This document shows, one piece after another, positions 1 to 12,430 of a DNA stretch of 64,000 bases. The notes below the pieces were generated by a model. The model saw nothing but the letters and a program-made list of their open reading frames with translations. It was not told the DNA's origin and did not search any database. Numbering within the stretch: the stretch's first letter is position 1; each line of letters opens with the position of its first letter. The DNA lies in NCBI RefSeq assembly GCF_036884655.1, contig NC_088338.1:1422001-1486000 (forward strand). Reading direction: 5' to 3'. The translations under genes were made by a program, and so were the position numbers. The DNA comes from Musa acuminata AAA Group. Lineage: Eukaryota > Streptophyta > Magnoliopsida > Zingiberales > Musaceae.

Positions 1-979
1 GGGAGAGATTTATTCCAACACTAGATATACAGGGGACACAAGGACATTAAACCTTATCAAGTTTAATTTCCATTGAGTCGGCTATGAAAACTTAGACATG
101 GGACCTCCGACTTCATAATTGTCACAGTTTCAGATAACAAAAGGGGCATTCGATTGGTGTAATTGATTGTCTAGTAAGGTCGGCAGAGGGAATAATTATC
201 TGCTGTTGCATCAGTGTGCATTTTTAATCTCTGATAAAAGTTTGCTTGCTGCAGTATCTTAACATTCATAAGCAGAATATTTATAGAAAAAGTATTAAAT
301 GCTGTAGAAATATTGCAAAAAGCTAAACAAAAGCAAGTTGGAAGTTTCAAAAGCCACCAGAGTGTAGGATTATTTTAGCTTATATATAAACATCCTAATC
401 TATTGGTTATATTTATTTTCTGTTCAGGTATCTGATTTGGTGCATGCAACTTTCTATTATTTGCTGAAACGAGAACAATCATCCTCATTTTTTCACATGA
501 AAAAAAAAAATCTTTTTAGTCCCCTGCGAGAGTAAAAGTATGCTTTACTTTATTCTACCTTATATTACCACTTTGACTTCTTTGGTAATATTGTCAGACA
601 CCATTGCAGGAAAGTGGACTTAAGCTGTTTGATGTTTTTAGATGCTTTTATAGGAGCCTTACTGTTGGAACTTGATTGAAACACAAGTAATATGGAAATG
701 GTGTAAAGATCAGGGAACTGGAATTATAATTCATGACAAGCTGTTGTATGGTTAGGTTGAAATATCTACCGATGACCTGAATTTTAACTACAAATAGGTC
801 ATCTATGGTCAGCTCCTATAAGGTTCTGAAACTAAGATTAAATCAATCTTGTAAACAATATACGAGTTCTTCGAAAAAAAGAGCATAGTTTAGTAATAAC
901 ATAATACTGAAGATGACTAGTGAAGAAGAAAAATGGAAACTCAATTAATTATTAACATTTTTTAGAATTAGAATAACAC
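1..979. other. intergenic or intronic AT-rich DNA, no gene seen
   Basis: No open frame with recognisable protein similarity and no RNA gene was seen. The stretch is AT-rich and could be an intron or upstream flank of the decayed pfkB gene that follows, but nothing in it shows this. Confidence 0.5.
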
Positions 980-2102
980 CAGTGATTTAAAAAGCGCTAG
1001 GCGCTAAAAGGCGTCAAGGTCCAAAAACGTCCGAGGCGCTAGGCGCTCGCCCGAGCAAGGCGAGACGCTAAAATATAAAAATATATAATATAATTAATAA
1101 ATATAATTATTTAAAATTTTAAATTAAAATATGCTATTAAATTAAGAAAATCAATTAACAATATTGAAAATTAATAATTTCAAATAAACCTAATAATATT
1201 AACAATATACTGTTAACAGTATACTGTATACTGTTAACAGTATACTGTATACTGTTAACAGTATACTGTATACTGTTAACAGTATACTGTATACTATTAA
1301 CAGAAGGAGAAGAAGGAAGTGGAAGGGGGTGCTAAGCCTGCTGACTGAGAAAAGAGGAAGCGGCAGCGGCAGCGGAGTGTAAGGAGGCAGCGGCGACAGC
1401 AGCGAGCAGTGGGAGCGGGAGCAGGAGCGGCGAGCAGCGGGAGGCGCAAGCGGCGATAGCGTTTGCGAGCAGCGACAGTGGCGAGCAACGGCAGTAGGAG
1501 CAGGAGCGGGAGCGGGAGAAGGAGCGGCGAGCAACGGAAGGCGACAGCGGCAGCGTTTGCGAGCAACGACAGCGGCAGCGTTTGCGAGCAGCGACAGCGG
1601 CGAGCAGCGGGAGCGGGAGCGGGAGTGGCGAGCAGCGGGAGGTGCGAGCGGCGACAGAGGCAATGTTTGTGAGCAGCGATAGCGGGAGTAGGAGCGGCGA
1701 GCAGCAGGAGGCGCGAGCGGCGATAGAGGCAGCGTTTGTGAGCAACGACAGCGGCGAGCAGCGGGAGGCACGAGCGGCGACAGAGGCAGCGTTTGCGAGC
1801 AGCGAGATTAGGATCGGGAGAAGCAGCAGCGAGGGTTAGGGTTGGGTTCTCACTTATATCGATTTTAGTTGGTTCGATTGAACCAACTAACCATCAGAGA
1901 CCGAACCAGGACCGAACCAGACCTAAAATCCTGGTTCGGTCGCCTTGGTTAACCCAGGCACTCGCCCGAAGCGCCCAGTGCCTGGGCTCGGGCGAGCGCC
2001 CAGGCAGTGCCTATTTGAAGCGTGCCGCCTAGGAGATTAGCGAGGTGCTTGGGCCTCGCCTCGCCTCGCCTCGCCACGCCCGAGCGCCTTTTTAAATCAC
2101 TG
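980..2102 (+). mobile_element. non-autonomous hAT-like element, GGCGC-rich family, copy 1
   Basis: The element starts CAGTGATTTAAAAAGCGC and ends with the inverted copy GCGCCTTTTTAAATCACTG. It is flanked by the 8-bp direct repeats AATAACAC (972-979) and AATAATAC (2103-2110), which differ at one base. An 8-bp duplication with CA...TG ends is the hallmark of hAT transposons. The interior has an AT-rich block, a palindromic minisatellite, and a GC-rich block rich in GCGAGCAGCGG-like units from about 1350 to 1830. The long Arg/Ser/Ala open frames on both strands come from this low-complexity DNA and are not genes. No transposase is present. Related copies lie at 40817-41601 and 56595-57456. Confidence 0.85.
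1206..1302. repeat. 21-bp palindromic tandem repeat inside the hAT-like element
   Basis: About four to five copies of a 21-bp unit each contain the perfect 16-bp palindrome ATACTGTTAACAGTAT. The other two elements of the family carry only a single unexpanded version, near 41420 and 57120. Confidence 0.85.
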
Positions 2103-2212
2103 AATAATACTAAGTTCATATCTAATTTTGACATGCATTTTCCATTGGTTCAAACTAAGCATTTCAACTCATCCTTCTCATATGGTGGTACCAGGTCGAG
2201 TCAGTAACAGGG

Positions 2213-2724
2213 ATCAAGAACCCAATTCAGGCAGGACAGGAATTGATTAGTAGAGGGGAACAAACAAAATGGGTCATCATCAAATTGGGTTCTATGGGAT
2301 CTATTCTGATCAACAGTTCCACTGTCATGCGCACCCTCATTCAAGGTATGATTTGTTCATGCCTTGTGATCTAACTGTCATTTACTAATTTTTATTTTAC
2401 TGTTTGTCCAAAACTCAGTATTGCTACAATATGCCATCGTGAATTCTCAACAGATTAATGTTGTTGATACTGTGGGTTGTGGAGATAGTTTTGCGGCTGC
2501 CATAGCCTTCGGCTTTCTTCATCACATGCCTGCAGTTAACACACTAGCAAGCGCTTGCGAATGCAACCGGTTGCGAAGCTGGTCAAAATGATGCTCACTT
2601 GAACAAAGTTCTAGAACTTCTGAAGCAAGCAAATGTTGGACATAAAGATCGTTTTGTTCGGAGGGCCCTCACAAAGAGTTTCATACTGGTGCTAACCCTT
2701 AAAACCAGATCATCTCTACGATGA
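2213..2724 (+). pseudogene. 3' remnant of a pfkB-family carbohydrate kinase (frameshifted)
   Basis: Two adjacent exon-like blocks match the C-terminal half of plant pfkB sugar kinases. Block A (about 2213-2345) encodes IKNPIQAGQEL and then KWVIIKLGSMGSILI. Block B begins at 2454 after a good CAG acceptor and encodes NVVDTVGCGDSFAAAIAFGF, the catalytic GAGD-like signature of the family (here GCGDSF). The frame is broken twice. Near 2325 one base is gained, so the expected SCAPSFK continues in another frame. Around 2545-2577 roughly 14 bases are missing, after which AGQNDAHLNKVLELLKQANV resumes in a new frame. An in-frame TGA stands at 2589 if the frameshift is ignored. The upstream part lies outside the window or was lost; a hAT-like element sits just upstream. 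A sequencing error cannot explain both lesions easily, so I call a pseudogene. Confidence 0.7.
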
Positions 2725-3186
2725 TTTTATTGTCCACTTGAAAGGATTACTTTGAGATGTTTCTTTTTTTTTTTTTTTTTTGGAACATGAGTCACTTAAA
2801 ACTTAGCACTGGAATTTCTTTGGTTCATCTCAATGAACAATTGTATAGTTTTGACAATGATTTTATTGTCTGTTTTCAGAGTGTGGTATCAGTGGATTGA
2901 TATTCCTACAAACAATTTTGAAGAGAATTGTCATACCATAATGGTTTCGGTGCATCAAAAAAAGACACCTCCATTTTCCAGTTCAAAAACCCATCAATTA
3001 TCTGTTTATTCCTCATTGTTTAGTAAAAGAAATTAGCAAATTAATGACAATGATGGCGGTGGGAGATTAGAGAATGCTAGAGAGGCTGATTTACATCCAA
3101 CAAAAGAAAAATATGTCGAAAAAAATAAGAAGTTGCCGATGTGTTCCACAAACATCAACTATAAGCTGTAGAGAAGACTTGTTATG
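2725..3186. other. spacer between pfkB remnant and GAUT7-like gene
   Basis: This stretch holds a poly-T run (about 2764-2780) and, on the minus strand, the likely 3' UTR of the GAUT gene. No coding feature was seen. Confidence 0.4.
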
Positions 3187-6100
3187 CTATTCATGGATGT
3201 TGCACTGTTGGAAGTAGGGATTACCGTAGTCGAGGAACTTGGTCCAATATCTTCTGTATTTTGGAATTGCGATGTCCAACCACGGCTTCCTGCTCCCGTC
3301 GTAGTGGATAACTGCTGCCCTCTCAATCTCTGCTCTTCCCATGCCTGACTCACGACCAAGCCCGAGAACATGCCACCGTCGGTCCAAGACCACAGTGTGG
3401 TTATAGAAGAGTAACTGACCCAGTGGAAGACTTCCTGCTTTCCATAGCTGCCTGCTTTGGCCCTGCAGAGTGGTATCGCCATTAGAAACCGACAAGAACA
3501 ATTCTAGACACAGATGCCGCCTCACATCAATAGCCTACATTTACAAAAAAAGGCTCACAGATCAACATTGTTAACCTACTGTAACATATATAAAACCCAA
3601 TGAGATTTCAGGTGGAGTCATCATTAAGAAAGATCACTATACCAATTTCCTGAGATGACTATGTGCTAATACCTCCACCTCAACCATGAGCAACTAGAAC
3701 GACCACTATAATTAACTAATGGAAGAACAATGCCAAAGTTACTAACCCAAGAACCTTTTTAAGTAGCAAAATAACACAATCATTAACCAGGTCTGCAGAA
3801 ATCGAAATTAGGCACCTTCGGACTTCTAGTAGCTGACAAATACCGTTCATGCTGATGGCGATATAATTATAATAAACAAAGAAGATCAATGAAACAAGAA
3901 CCTGATGCGTTGTGTTACTTACAAGTTGTGTCAAGTTGTGGTGAACTCCTTTTAAACCTTGTTTTCTCCACTCCTGCAGGTCAAACATATTCATGCCGAA
4001 TGCCCATACACATGCCTCGGCATCGAAAGTACTAGCTATGATTGGATCTGAAAAGTTGATGAGCATTTCCAATTTAAGTGACGACTTGTTATTCTTGCAA
4101 ATCTCCACTGCTCCATTTACCTTTCCTTTCATATCTACACTCCATAACTGTCCGAGGTCCCTTTGCACAACCACATCATGATCCAAAAGCAAAATCTTGT
4201 TCAGGGAAGGGAAAATCTCTGGCAAGTAAAAACGAAGGTGGTTGAGTGGTGAGGTGTATCTTGGATCAGCTTTAGCTGGATGCATAAACATTGTACTGAA
4301 GTCAGCAGGAAAGAATCCAAAATCATCCAAGCTCTGTATCTGAATGGTGACGTTCCCAGGAGGATTCGACAAAAACCACATCACCATTGCTGGAAAATTA
4401 AAGGAATCGGTTACCACATGAAAGACAATTTTCTCTGGTTCCTGCAAAAAAGAGCTAACAGTAAAAATTTCAAGCAAATGCATTGAGGTTATTTAACAGA
4501 AACTTTGTCTACCTGATATACAGTCAACTTATTGACGTATGAGAAAGTCAGAAAATGATTAAGTATCACCACTACCAAAGGTGTATGCTAGAAACTTCCT
4601 ACCAGGCAATAGTGTCACAAGCAAGCTGAAAAATGGGCTGCATACAGCATTTGCATTTAATGTGGGCACCGGCTATTATGTAGCTCAATGCATGATAAAT
4701 CCATGTAAGAAAATGGGTAACCTTTTAAAAATGTTCTAGAAGACTAAGGGATTAATTGAGCTAGGCATGCAGTGATATGTCTATACAACGGTTAGATACT
4801 AAAGCTGAGGCATCTATCCACATGGAATTCCAGAGCTAAAGGATTTTGAAACCAGAAGATGTAAATATTAGGAGGAATTAAAAGCAATAGTATCAAATTG
4901 GATGATAGAATATTGTTTAAGTACAACAAATCGCACAAGTCAATGCCATGTCAGAATAAATAGCATCTGCCATGGTAAAACTAAGGTGGTCATCTTACTC
5001 ATCTCTTAAAAACAGAGATGGATGTGGAGAGTTATTAGGAAAGAGAGAAAAAATATGTTCTCATTCGTGAACAACTAGGTGACGCCTAATAGAAGATAAA
5101 ACGATAGAAAATTATCTAAGATGATATGAGCATATTCAAATGAAGACCTAAAAACATTGTGATTAGACGAGACGAGACAATTAAAATTGATGACACAAAC
5201 AGAGGTAAGGGAAGATCTAAGAATATTTTCTCATAACCACCCTAGGAATCTTTCCACATGCATCAATCAGTTACAATATGTACTTCTACAGTTCTACTTA
5301 AGCAGTATTGAAATACACAAGCTAAATAGGGGAATGAATAAAGGTAGTTGATACTTGATACCAGTTCAATTCAGCATATGGATCACATAAACAGTTTCAT
5401 TGTCAATGGTCTAGTACTTCACAAAAATGAAGGCACTTCACAGTGGCACATTGAATGCCATTTCTAGTTTACGCATCCAGGTGATCTAAATCTAAGTACA
5501 ACTCTCAGTACACATTCATATGCATATAGATGATTGGAAGATATGCAAGCACAGAGCAGAAGAAATTCTTACCATGGATGTGGTTACAGTTGAGTTCACA
5601 GCCACTGCACAAGCCAGCACATTGTCAGAGAAAATAGCAAAATGATAGAGATCTGGTTTATACACATTCTGTCTGTTAGGCAACTGTTGGTCTTCAGGCC
5701 TCAATGTGAAGAACTCAGTAGTAAGCTTCATTGATAGGCAGTGAAGACCCTTGGGGAAGGTCCTGGCAGTAAGATGAACAAGATATGAAGCTTGGTTCTG
5801 GTGTGCCCTTACCTGTTCTTCAGCATTGTATAACTGGGCACGTAATTTTGATGCCAGTGCAGAGCAATCTGGATAAGCCTTGTGGGCCTTGGACAAAGTA
5901 ACATCCATGGCTTTCATTTTCTGCAAATGACTGAACAGAGTTCTGTTCTCAGTAAAAAGATAAAGAAAAAATTCTGTGAATCAAAACAACCATTTGTCAT
6001 AGAGAAAACATTTGGACACAATATATATTTATATGAATAAGCTGCTTCATCAGTCGACTTTCTTTACTTTAAGATGAATAGTGTACCTCCTGGACAAGTC

Positions 6101-9100
6101 TGAATCTTTGTTTGCTCGACCAAGCACTCTTTCTATCTCTTTTATCCTAAGCTTTAGCTCTCGTACCAACTGAGAGTTACTATTTGGTAAAGAAAATTGC
6201 AAGTATGCCTTTGCCATAATTATCTGATCCTCCATCTCCCTTATCTTCTCAGTTGTTGATGATCGAGAGCGGGAACTAGTACTTTCACCACTAGTTGGTC
6301 TGTTAAAGGATTTAAGATCCTTATCCTATTTAAATAATGAAATAATCAGCAAATTTACAAGTCTACGAAAGCACTTCAGCATTTAAGCAGCAAACATCAC
6401 AGATTAGCATCAATATAGCTCACTGGTTAACTATTTGGAGGTTTGGTTCATTTAATTTTAGTAAAACTTAGTGAGCAGAGATGGGCACAATTTAATATTT
6501 TGCTTACTTCTAATTCAAGATATCTCCATAGTCTAAATATGCACAAATATAATTAGGAAGCATTCGTTGCACTGCTTTTTTATATATTGCATTTCCTGCT
6601 ACCTGAAAAAATTTAGACTAAGGGCGCTGCTGGTGGTGGAAGAAAATGAAAACTAACCATACTTGCTTTCAAATATATCAACATTCACTGGAAGGAAGCT
6701 AGACATATCACTGACAAGTATCCTAGTTTCTACTAAAATTTTTGCTTTAGGCTATATTGGCTTGACTCACAGCATGCCCTAAAATTATACATAAAAAGAT
6801 AACTGCCAGCATCATGTCAACTGATGCAGATGACTCCATATGAAAAAGAAAGCAAAAATTTCTGATAGAGCTTTTGGATATTACCTTTTCTATTCAAAGA
6901 ACTTCAATAAGTAGGAGCCAGATGGTATTACACAAGAAGCCTAAATATATAAGTTTCCTCATAATCTAAAAGAAACCACCTGAAATCAATTCTCAAAGCC
7001 ATGTAATTTTGACATTAATTAAATATAAAATTAAATGAAAGCTAAAGTCATAGACTATGGCAAAACTTGTGAGACACCCCAAGTTTAATCTCACATTAGA
7101 TATGGGAGGAACTTGAAATGCTAGATGTATCTATTCAAGGAATGCAAATCAGAACCTTACCAGTCCATAGCTGGACCGACAGAGGTGCAGTTCATGCTGG
7201 TGTATCAACACACAATATACCATTTTACTAGTTAGAAGAGGGATAAGAGGAGGAAGGAAGAAGGAACAAGAAAGAAGAAAAAGAAGAAAGAAGAGAAATA
7301 GGAAGAGGAGGCTGAGGAGGAGAAGCAATGGTCCCACAGCAGCAAGCAAGGAGTGGACCTGTGGCACTGCAGGCAGCAACCGAGTTAAAACATTAAGAGC
7401 GTAGTTTTTTCTGAAAAATATAAATAAACAAAATTGGATCACTCAAGAGCGGATGGTCCGCATCCGAATTCATACCCAAACCATTATATACCAACCAGGA
7501 TGAATCAGTCTGAATGATTATGCATTCTTTGGTTGTTCTATCATTAAGGTTTAAGCATATAAGTATTACATAGTTATAGGTTCATTAAGTTAAAAGGGCC
7601 ACTTCTCTCATTGAGCCAGTTCTAATGCGAACTTAGTATTAGGTATGAAGGATCCAAGCAAGAAAGAACTACTCATGAAAGCGGTTGGAGACTCATTACA
7701 TCATGTAGCCACTACTAGGATGGACCTCACATGTCCTGTACGTTGTATGATGCAAGATCCAAGGAAGAAAGATCAACTTGTGAGTATGGCTAGAGGCACA
7801 TTAAAATGTGTACCACCACTGGAGTAGACCTCAAACATCCTACTAAGATAATTTTAGGCCATATATTGGTTCAACCTTAACAATCTTAAGTGTGAGAGAT
7901 TGACACTTGATGTTTGATCTAAAATTGGATATGGGACAAGAATTGACTTAATTTATAGAGCTAAATAAGCCTATTACCATTAAATTAGTCTTAAGGATTT
8001 TAAATCATGTGATTCTAAGCTCATCAAGTTAATGGGTCAGTTCTTTCATTAGACTGGGTAGTGACAACTTGTCTTTTGAGAACCTGAGTAACAAAGTGGA
8101 ATGTTAAAAACATAACTTGTACATAGCCCTTGTCACTAGTTTCATATTTTGACATTCTTGTTGCAGAAGAACTACCAAGAAATTGTAGCTAAGGGCCTAA
8201 TTGCCTCAAAGAAGTTTTATACTTATGTTTGTTGGTGTAGATAAACAAAACAAGAAGATTGTAGGTATTTATTTAAAGTCGTAGAGGAGCAAAGCCATAA
8301 AATGTGTCCTTAATTTTCAAACATTTTTCACTAATGGGTCTTACTACCACACACCTGAATCCACAATAGTTCCAAGTGGTACCTCATTTGATGTAGAACA
8401 AGAGCATGTGACGAGCATAGAATGACTATTTTTATGGTTTCGAGAATAGAGGAAGGGAGAAAGCGATGAAGAGTAAAATAATAATGATGAAACATAATGC
8501 TGAAAGATAAGTGAGATGGTAAAAGAGACTATCAAACTCCAACTCAACAATTGAGTTTAGTGCATGAAGGTCTCATACCTTTGCACATCTCACACGTGGA
8601 GTATAAAATCTTATGGAACAAAGAATTCAGATTCACACTACTCATACATAATGTAAGAAAAAGAACTAGTCATTCATTTATCAATTGATTTCTCAGCAGC
8701 AATCCCTTTCCCTCTTATTACAATGTCCTCTAGATGAAACAGGAAACTGCAAAAATGAGACAATTATAACTAAGAAAATTATGTCAAGTCAAATCATTAT
8801 TTATTGTTTTCTTCTTTAGGAAGAAAAATTTTCAAACTTATTATAACAGATGTCTCTCTTTATTGATAAATATTGTATTCACAGTCTTCCATCTTTCTAG
8901 AATCTTCAATCAAGTAAACGTCTTTACATAGACAAAACCTTCAATTAAGACTTGTAAGGACCGGTCAAAATATTTTTTTGATTCTTTTCACTTTATTCTT
9001 CATCGACTTCCTTTTTTCTCCTTGGGCAATCTTACTAACTTAGTAACTAATAATACAAACAATATTGGTAACTAATATAATATTATGGAAAATAGTATCA

Positions 9101-10901
9101 TTAGACAACTTATGACATTGGAAAAATACTCTATAAACTAATAAAATTTATTAAATAAGAAATGAAGTAAAATTATCCCATACTGGTCAGCAGTACCCTA
9201 TCAAGACGATCTCTTCAAAAGAAACAAGCAAAAGTTGCTTAAAAAATGCATCTGTTTTTAGGTAATCAATTTTGTAATTTATATGAGGGGTGTTCCAGTA
9301 AACTATAGCTGCCAGAAATTTTCTTGAAGTTGCTCATTTTTGTATGTTTCAAGCCCTAATCCCAACTTGAGCTTTCCTATGAAAACTGGCACCCCTTAAC
9401 TTGTGCACCATTCTGCAGCGAAATGAAGGCAAAGGTACTTAGTGACATCCTGATTGTCAAGTTAGTCTTCCAAAATTCATCAAAAGCTGGTTCAGGTAGC
9501 ACAAAGTAGAGTTTGCACTCATTGGCAAAACAGTCAACACCAACTCTATGGCATCTGAAAGAATAGAGCCTCCAACATAATTTAATAAAGGGTTTGCAAA
9601 TTTTGCAGCTAATAATAATGACATATAATTACTATGCTCTCTACTTTTAGATCATCTTGGGAGTTGGGACCAAAATAACTTTTGACGAAAGATAGTGATA
9701 CCAATGTTTGTGATAGGTTCAACACTGGGCCTTTGAGTACCGTTTAACATGGCATCATAAGCAGAATGAACTGAGAAACCTAGTAACTGCATATTTGAAG
9801 ATGCTGCATGAATTATGACTAATATATCAGGTTTACATCTATTTCACTTATCTAAACTTATGATTAGGAGAACCATGACTGCATATTTGAAGTTGTTGTA
9901 TGAATTATGACTGATATAATCAGGTTTACATCTATTTCACTTATCTAAACTTCCGATTAGGAGACTCATCCATGAATCATAATGACTCCTTCACAGATCT
10001 CAAACAAAAAAGATACTGCAAAAAATCCATATACTAGAAAAGAAATACCTCTCTACCAGCAGATCCTGGTTCATGTTTATTCTGATGCCCTCCATCTCCA
10101 ACATTTCCTGAACCAAAATCATTATCAAAAGAAAAAAACAGAAAAAGCACAGAATCAAACACTCCTCATGTGAATCGACCAAAATAAGCAGGCTACATAA
10201 AACAAGAAATTTTTAAAACATCAATTGTCGAGAAAATTCCATAGAACTTCCATCAGTTATACCAGAAACTGTGGCATTCTCACTGGAAGTACTCTGAACA
10301 TTTGTCGATTCCTCATTCTGGTAAACAACACCTCTGGGCAGTCTCACTCTTTCATCAGCTTCCTAAAACCAAAGAAATGGTAAATACCCAACAGATAACA
10401 CCTAAACAACTAGATTTAGGTAATCCACTTTATCACTCGACCTACACAAAGGAGTGATCACCTGCTCGATCGCATTCAGCCGCATACCATTAGAACTATG
10501 TCCCTGCATTCCCAGACCGTTAAAAGGGATCCTTCAAACAACAGAGTTCCCCAAAAAAAAGGAATGAGAAGAAATAAATTGAATCATACAGAGGAGAGAT
10601 TCTTCACGAAACTGGTGCCCTCCCTGTAAAACTCCTTCCTAGCTGTATGGAAAAAGACTCATAAAAATCAATTAAAATCATTAAGAAAATGTCGAAATCG
10701 AGTCCATATGCTCGAGTCGACTAACAAAAGTAAATAGAAAAATGGGCACAGAGGGCGGTGGCGGAAGATGGGATCACCGAGAGCGAGGGAGATATCGGCG
10801 GCGGGGACGCGAAGGAAGAGGAGGAGAGGGGCGAGGAAGGAGGCGGCGAGGAGGGCGAGGGTGAGGACCGTGACACACGACCGACGGAGCGTTACCATCA
10901 T
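3187..10901 (-). CDS. GAUT7: GAUT7-like galacturonosyltransferase (GT8 family), spliced
   Basis: This is a Golgi type II membrane protein of the GAUT family that makes or scaffolds synthesis of pectin homogalacturonan. The exons on the minus strand that I could join in frame are 10623-10590, 10503-10462, 10362-10263, 10107-10049, 6325-6087, 5942-5573, 4441-3923 and 3462-3187. Exon 1 starts at 10901 with a short basic stretch and a hydrophobic anchor (TVLTLALLAASFLAPLLLFL); its donor is unresolved. The catalytic domain shows LYHFAIFSDNVLA, SPLNHLRFYLPEIFP, the metal-binding DxD as LLDHDVVVQRDL, KVNGAVEIC and CVWAFGMNMFDLQEWRKQ. The C-terminus has LWKAGSLPLG, RRWHVLGLG and AAVIHYDG, and ends QQCNIHE. 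The DHD form and LWKAGSLPLG favour the GAUT7 clade, which is known to anchor GAUT1 in Arabidopsis. The total is near 585 residues, slightly short of the usual length. Paralogue assignment is from memory of motifs. Confidence 0.85.
6326..10048 (-). other. 3.7-kb intron of the GAUT7-like gene
   Basis: This is a long AT-rich intron between the exons ending at 10049 and starting at 6325. It holds a GA-rich low-complexity block (about 7240-7330), stretches resembling degraded retroelement DNA around 7070-8100, and a 92-bp tandem duplication. No exon or nested gene could be supported. Confidence 0.6.
9787..9972. repeat. 92-bp tandem duplication, two copies
   Basis: The segment starting CTGCATATTTGAAG at 9787 recurs at 9879 with several substitutions, both copies including CAGGTTTACATCTATTTCAC. 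It lies in the large GAUT intron. Confidence 0.85.
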
Positions 10902-11309
10902 CGACGGCAGCCACCACCACGGTCAAGGGCGACCATTGCGCGAGATCGGCATTAGAATTAGGATTTCGGGATCGCCTCGAGGTCGGAGATCGCCGAGAAG
11001 AAACAGGCGGCGTCGCCCTCCGCTCTTCTTTTATTTTATTTTCTTTCTTTTTTTATTTTGGTTAATTATTCTGTCCATATTAATTCGTTTTATATTCGAA
11101 AACACCACTCCACGAGTTCTATTTACGTATAAATCCTCCAAAGAATTTTGTAAATACAACCTTGCAAACAACGAATTTGCAGAAACTATATATGGTTGTC
11201 CCTAAACAAAGGTACATATGCAATACATGGATTTCGTTGGGGTAAATATGCATAATTGAAACCCGCTCGATGTATCCACCGATTAATCGCCATCACGAGG
11301 TCAGTTATG
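10902..11309 (-). promoter_or_regulatory. 5' UTR and promoter region of the GAUT7-like gene
   Basis: The stretch 10902-11025 is GC-rich and fits a 5' UTR or proximal promoter read leftward. Beyond it the DNA becomes AT-rich. No convincing TATA box position could be fixed, so the extent is approximate. Confidence 0.35.
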
Positions 11310-11509
11310 ATTCTTTGTATCAGCAGCAAGGGAATGAGCCATTTTTCACTCTGATCAGCTGCTGCAACTTACAAAACACGAAACAGCTATTGGAGCGTAT
11401 TAGCACGCCACAAATGTTAGGAGCATCCATCTCGGTCTGACGTGTTAAGACTCGTGTCGCCAGTCGTACAATTTCCTGTCTGAGTCTGCATTCCATCCGA
11501 CCCGTCGTT

Positions 11510-11945
11510 CGGAAATGACGGTGACGGGGGAACGTCGCCCTTCGCTCGGCCTCTCCATCGTTCAATACCAAACAGCTGATTCCACGAATGAGATAGTGGC
11601 ACGTATGATTTGAGCCCGCGTGTCATCCGACCCCGGCGTTCGGAAATCACGGTGATCGGGGAACGACGGCCCTTCGGTCAGCCTCTCCATCGCTAAATGC
11701 CAAACAGCTGATTCCACGAATGAGATAGTGGCACCCATGATTGCGAATGGCGACGCGCAATTTTCCTGTCCGAGCCCGCGTATCATCCGACCCCGGTACG
11801 ACGCCCTTCGTTCGGCCTCTCCATCGCTCAATACCAAACAGCTGCTTTTACGAATAATATTTCGCCACGTATGAAAGGAACCGCCGACGTCCAATTTTCC
11901 TGTCCGGGCCCGCAGCATCCGATCCGGCATTAAGAAATGACGGTG
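11510..11945. repeat. GC-rich tandem repeat, about three imperfect units of 130-160 bp
   Basis: The units share GAAATGACGGTGACGG-like starts (11512, 11643, 11935), GGCCTCTCCATCG, ACCAAACAGCTGATTCCACG and AATTTTCCTGTCCG. The third unit is internally altered (CAGCTGCTTTTACG). Open frames on the minus strand across it are low-support and appear to reflect the repeat. Confidence 0.8.
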
Positions 11946-12430
11946 ACGGGTGACTGACTCATAGGTCCACCACTCTTGCGCTCTGCAAAGTGACGAACTC
12001 TGGTGGCTTCAGAGACGTCGTCTTCTCGCGGTGCGTTGGCTTGCAGGCGTTGGCTGCGCCGATGGCGGAGGAGGAAAGGACGCACGCGGCCACGCTGTGG
12101 TGTGGAATACGATGCTTTCTCGAGAGGCAAAGAGACTGTGTGTGTGTGTCAAACGATTGCTTGGAGGTCGAGAAAGGTGACGTGAGAATGAAGGAAGATG
12201 AGAGTGCGAGACAAGTGCATGGGAGTGAGGGTTGCTCCTCTTGGCTTAATTGACGCTGAAAACAACGGATATCCTCCTGAGATCGATGGAGTCAACGTTG
12301 CTTCGATCTGCGGTATGCATAATAAATTGTTGTTGACTTTTGTGGATCTTCCAGTGTAGGTTTTGGTCGTTCGATTGGATTTTTTGTACCCATATATGTG
12401 GCAGCACGTTTGACGTCGAATTGGTCAATC
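11946..12430. other. GC-rich stretch of unknown nature
   Basis: This GC-rich stretch could encode an 87-residue peptide (11990-12253, +), but I recognise no family, no splice partners and no conserved motif. It may be the first exon or leader of an unrecognised transcript, or simply flank of the tandem repeat. Confidence 0.25.

Noticed and set aside
1199..1839. Several Arg/Ser/Ala-rich open frames on both strands
   Set aside because: They arise from GCGAGCAGCGG-type low-complexity DNA and a palindromic minisatellite inside a hAT-like element; overlapping frames on both strands are equally open.
11990..12253. 87-residue Cys-containing open frame considered as a small secreted peptide
   Set aside because: No signal peptide or conserved cysteine spacing, and it borders a tandem repeat; kept only as an unknown GC-rich stretch.
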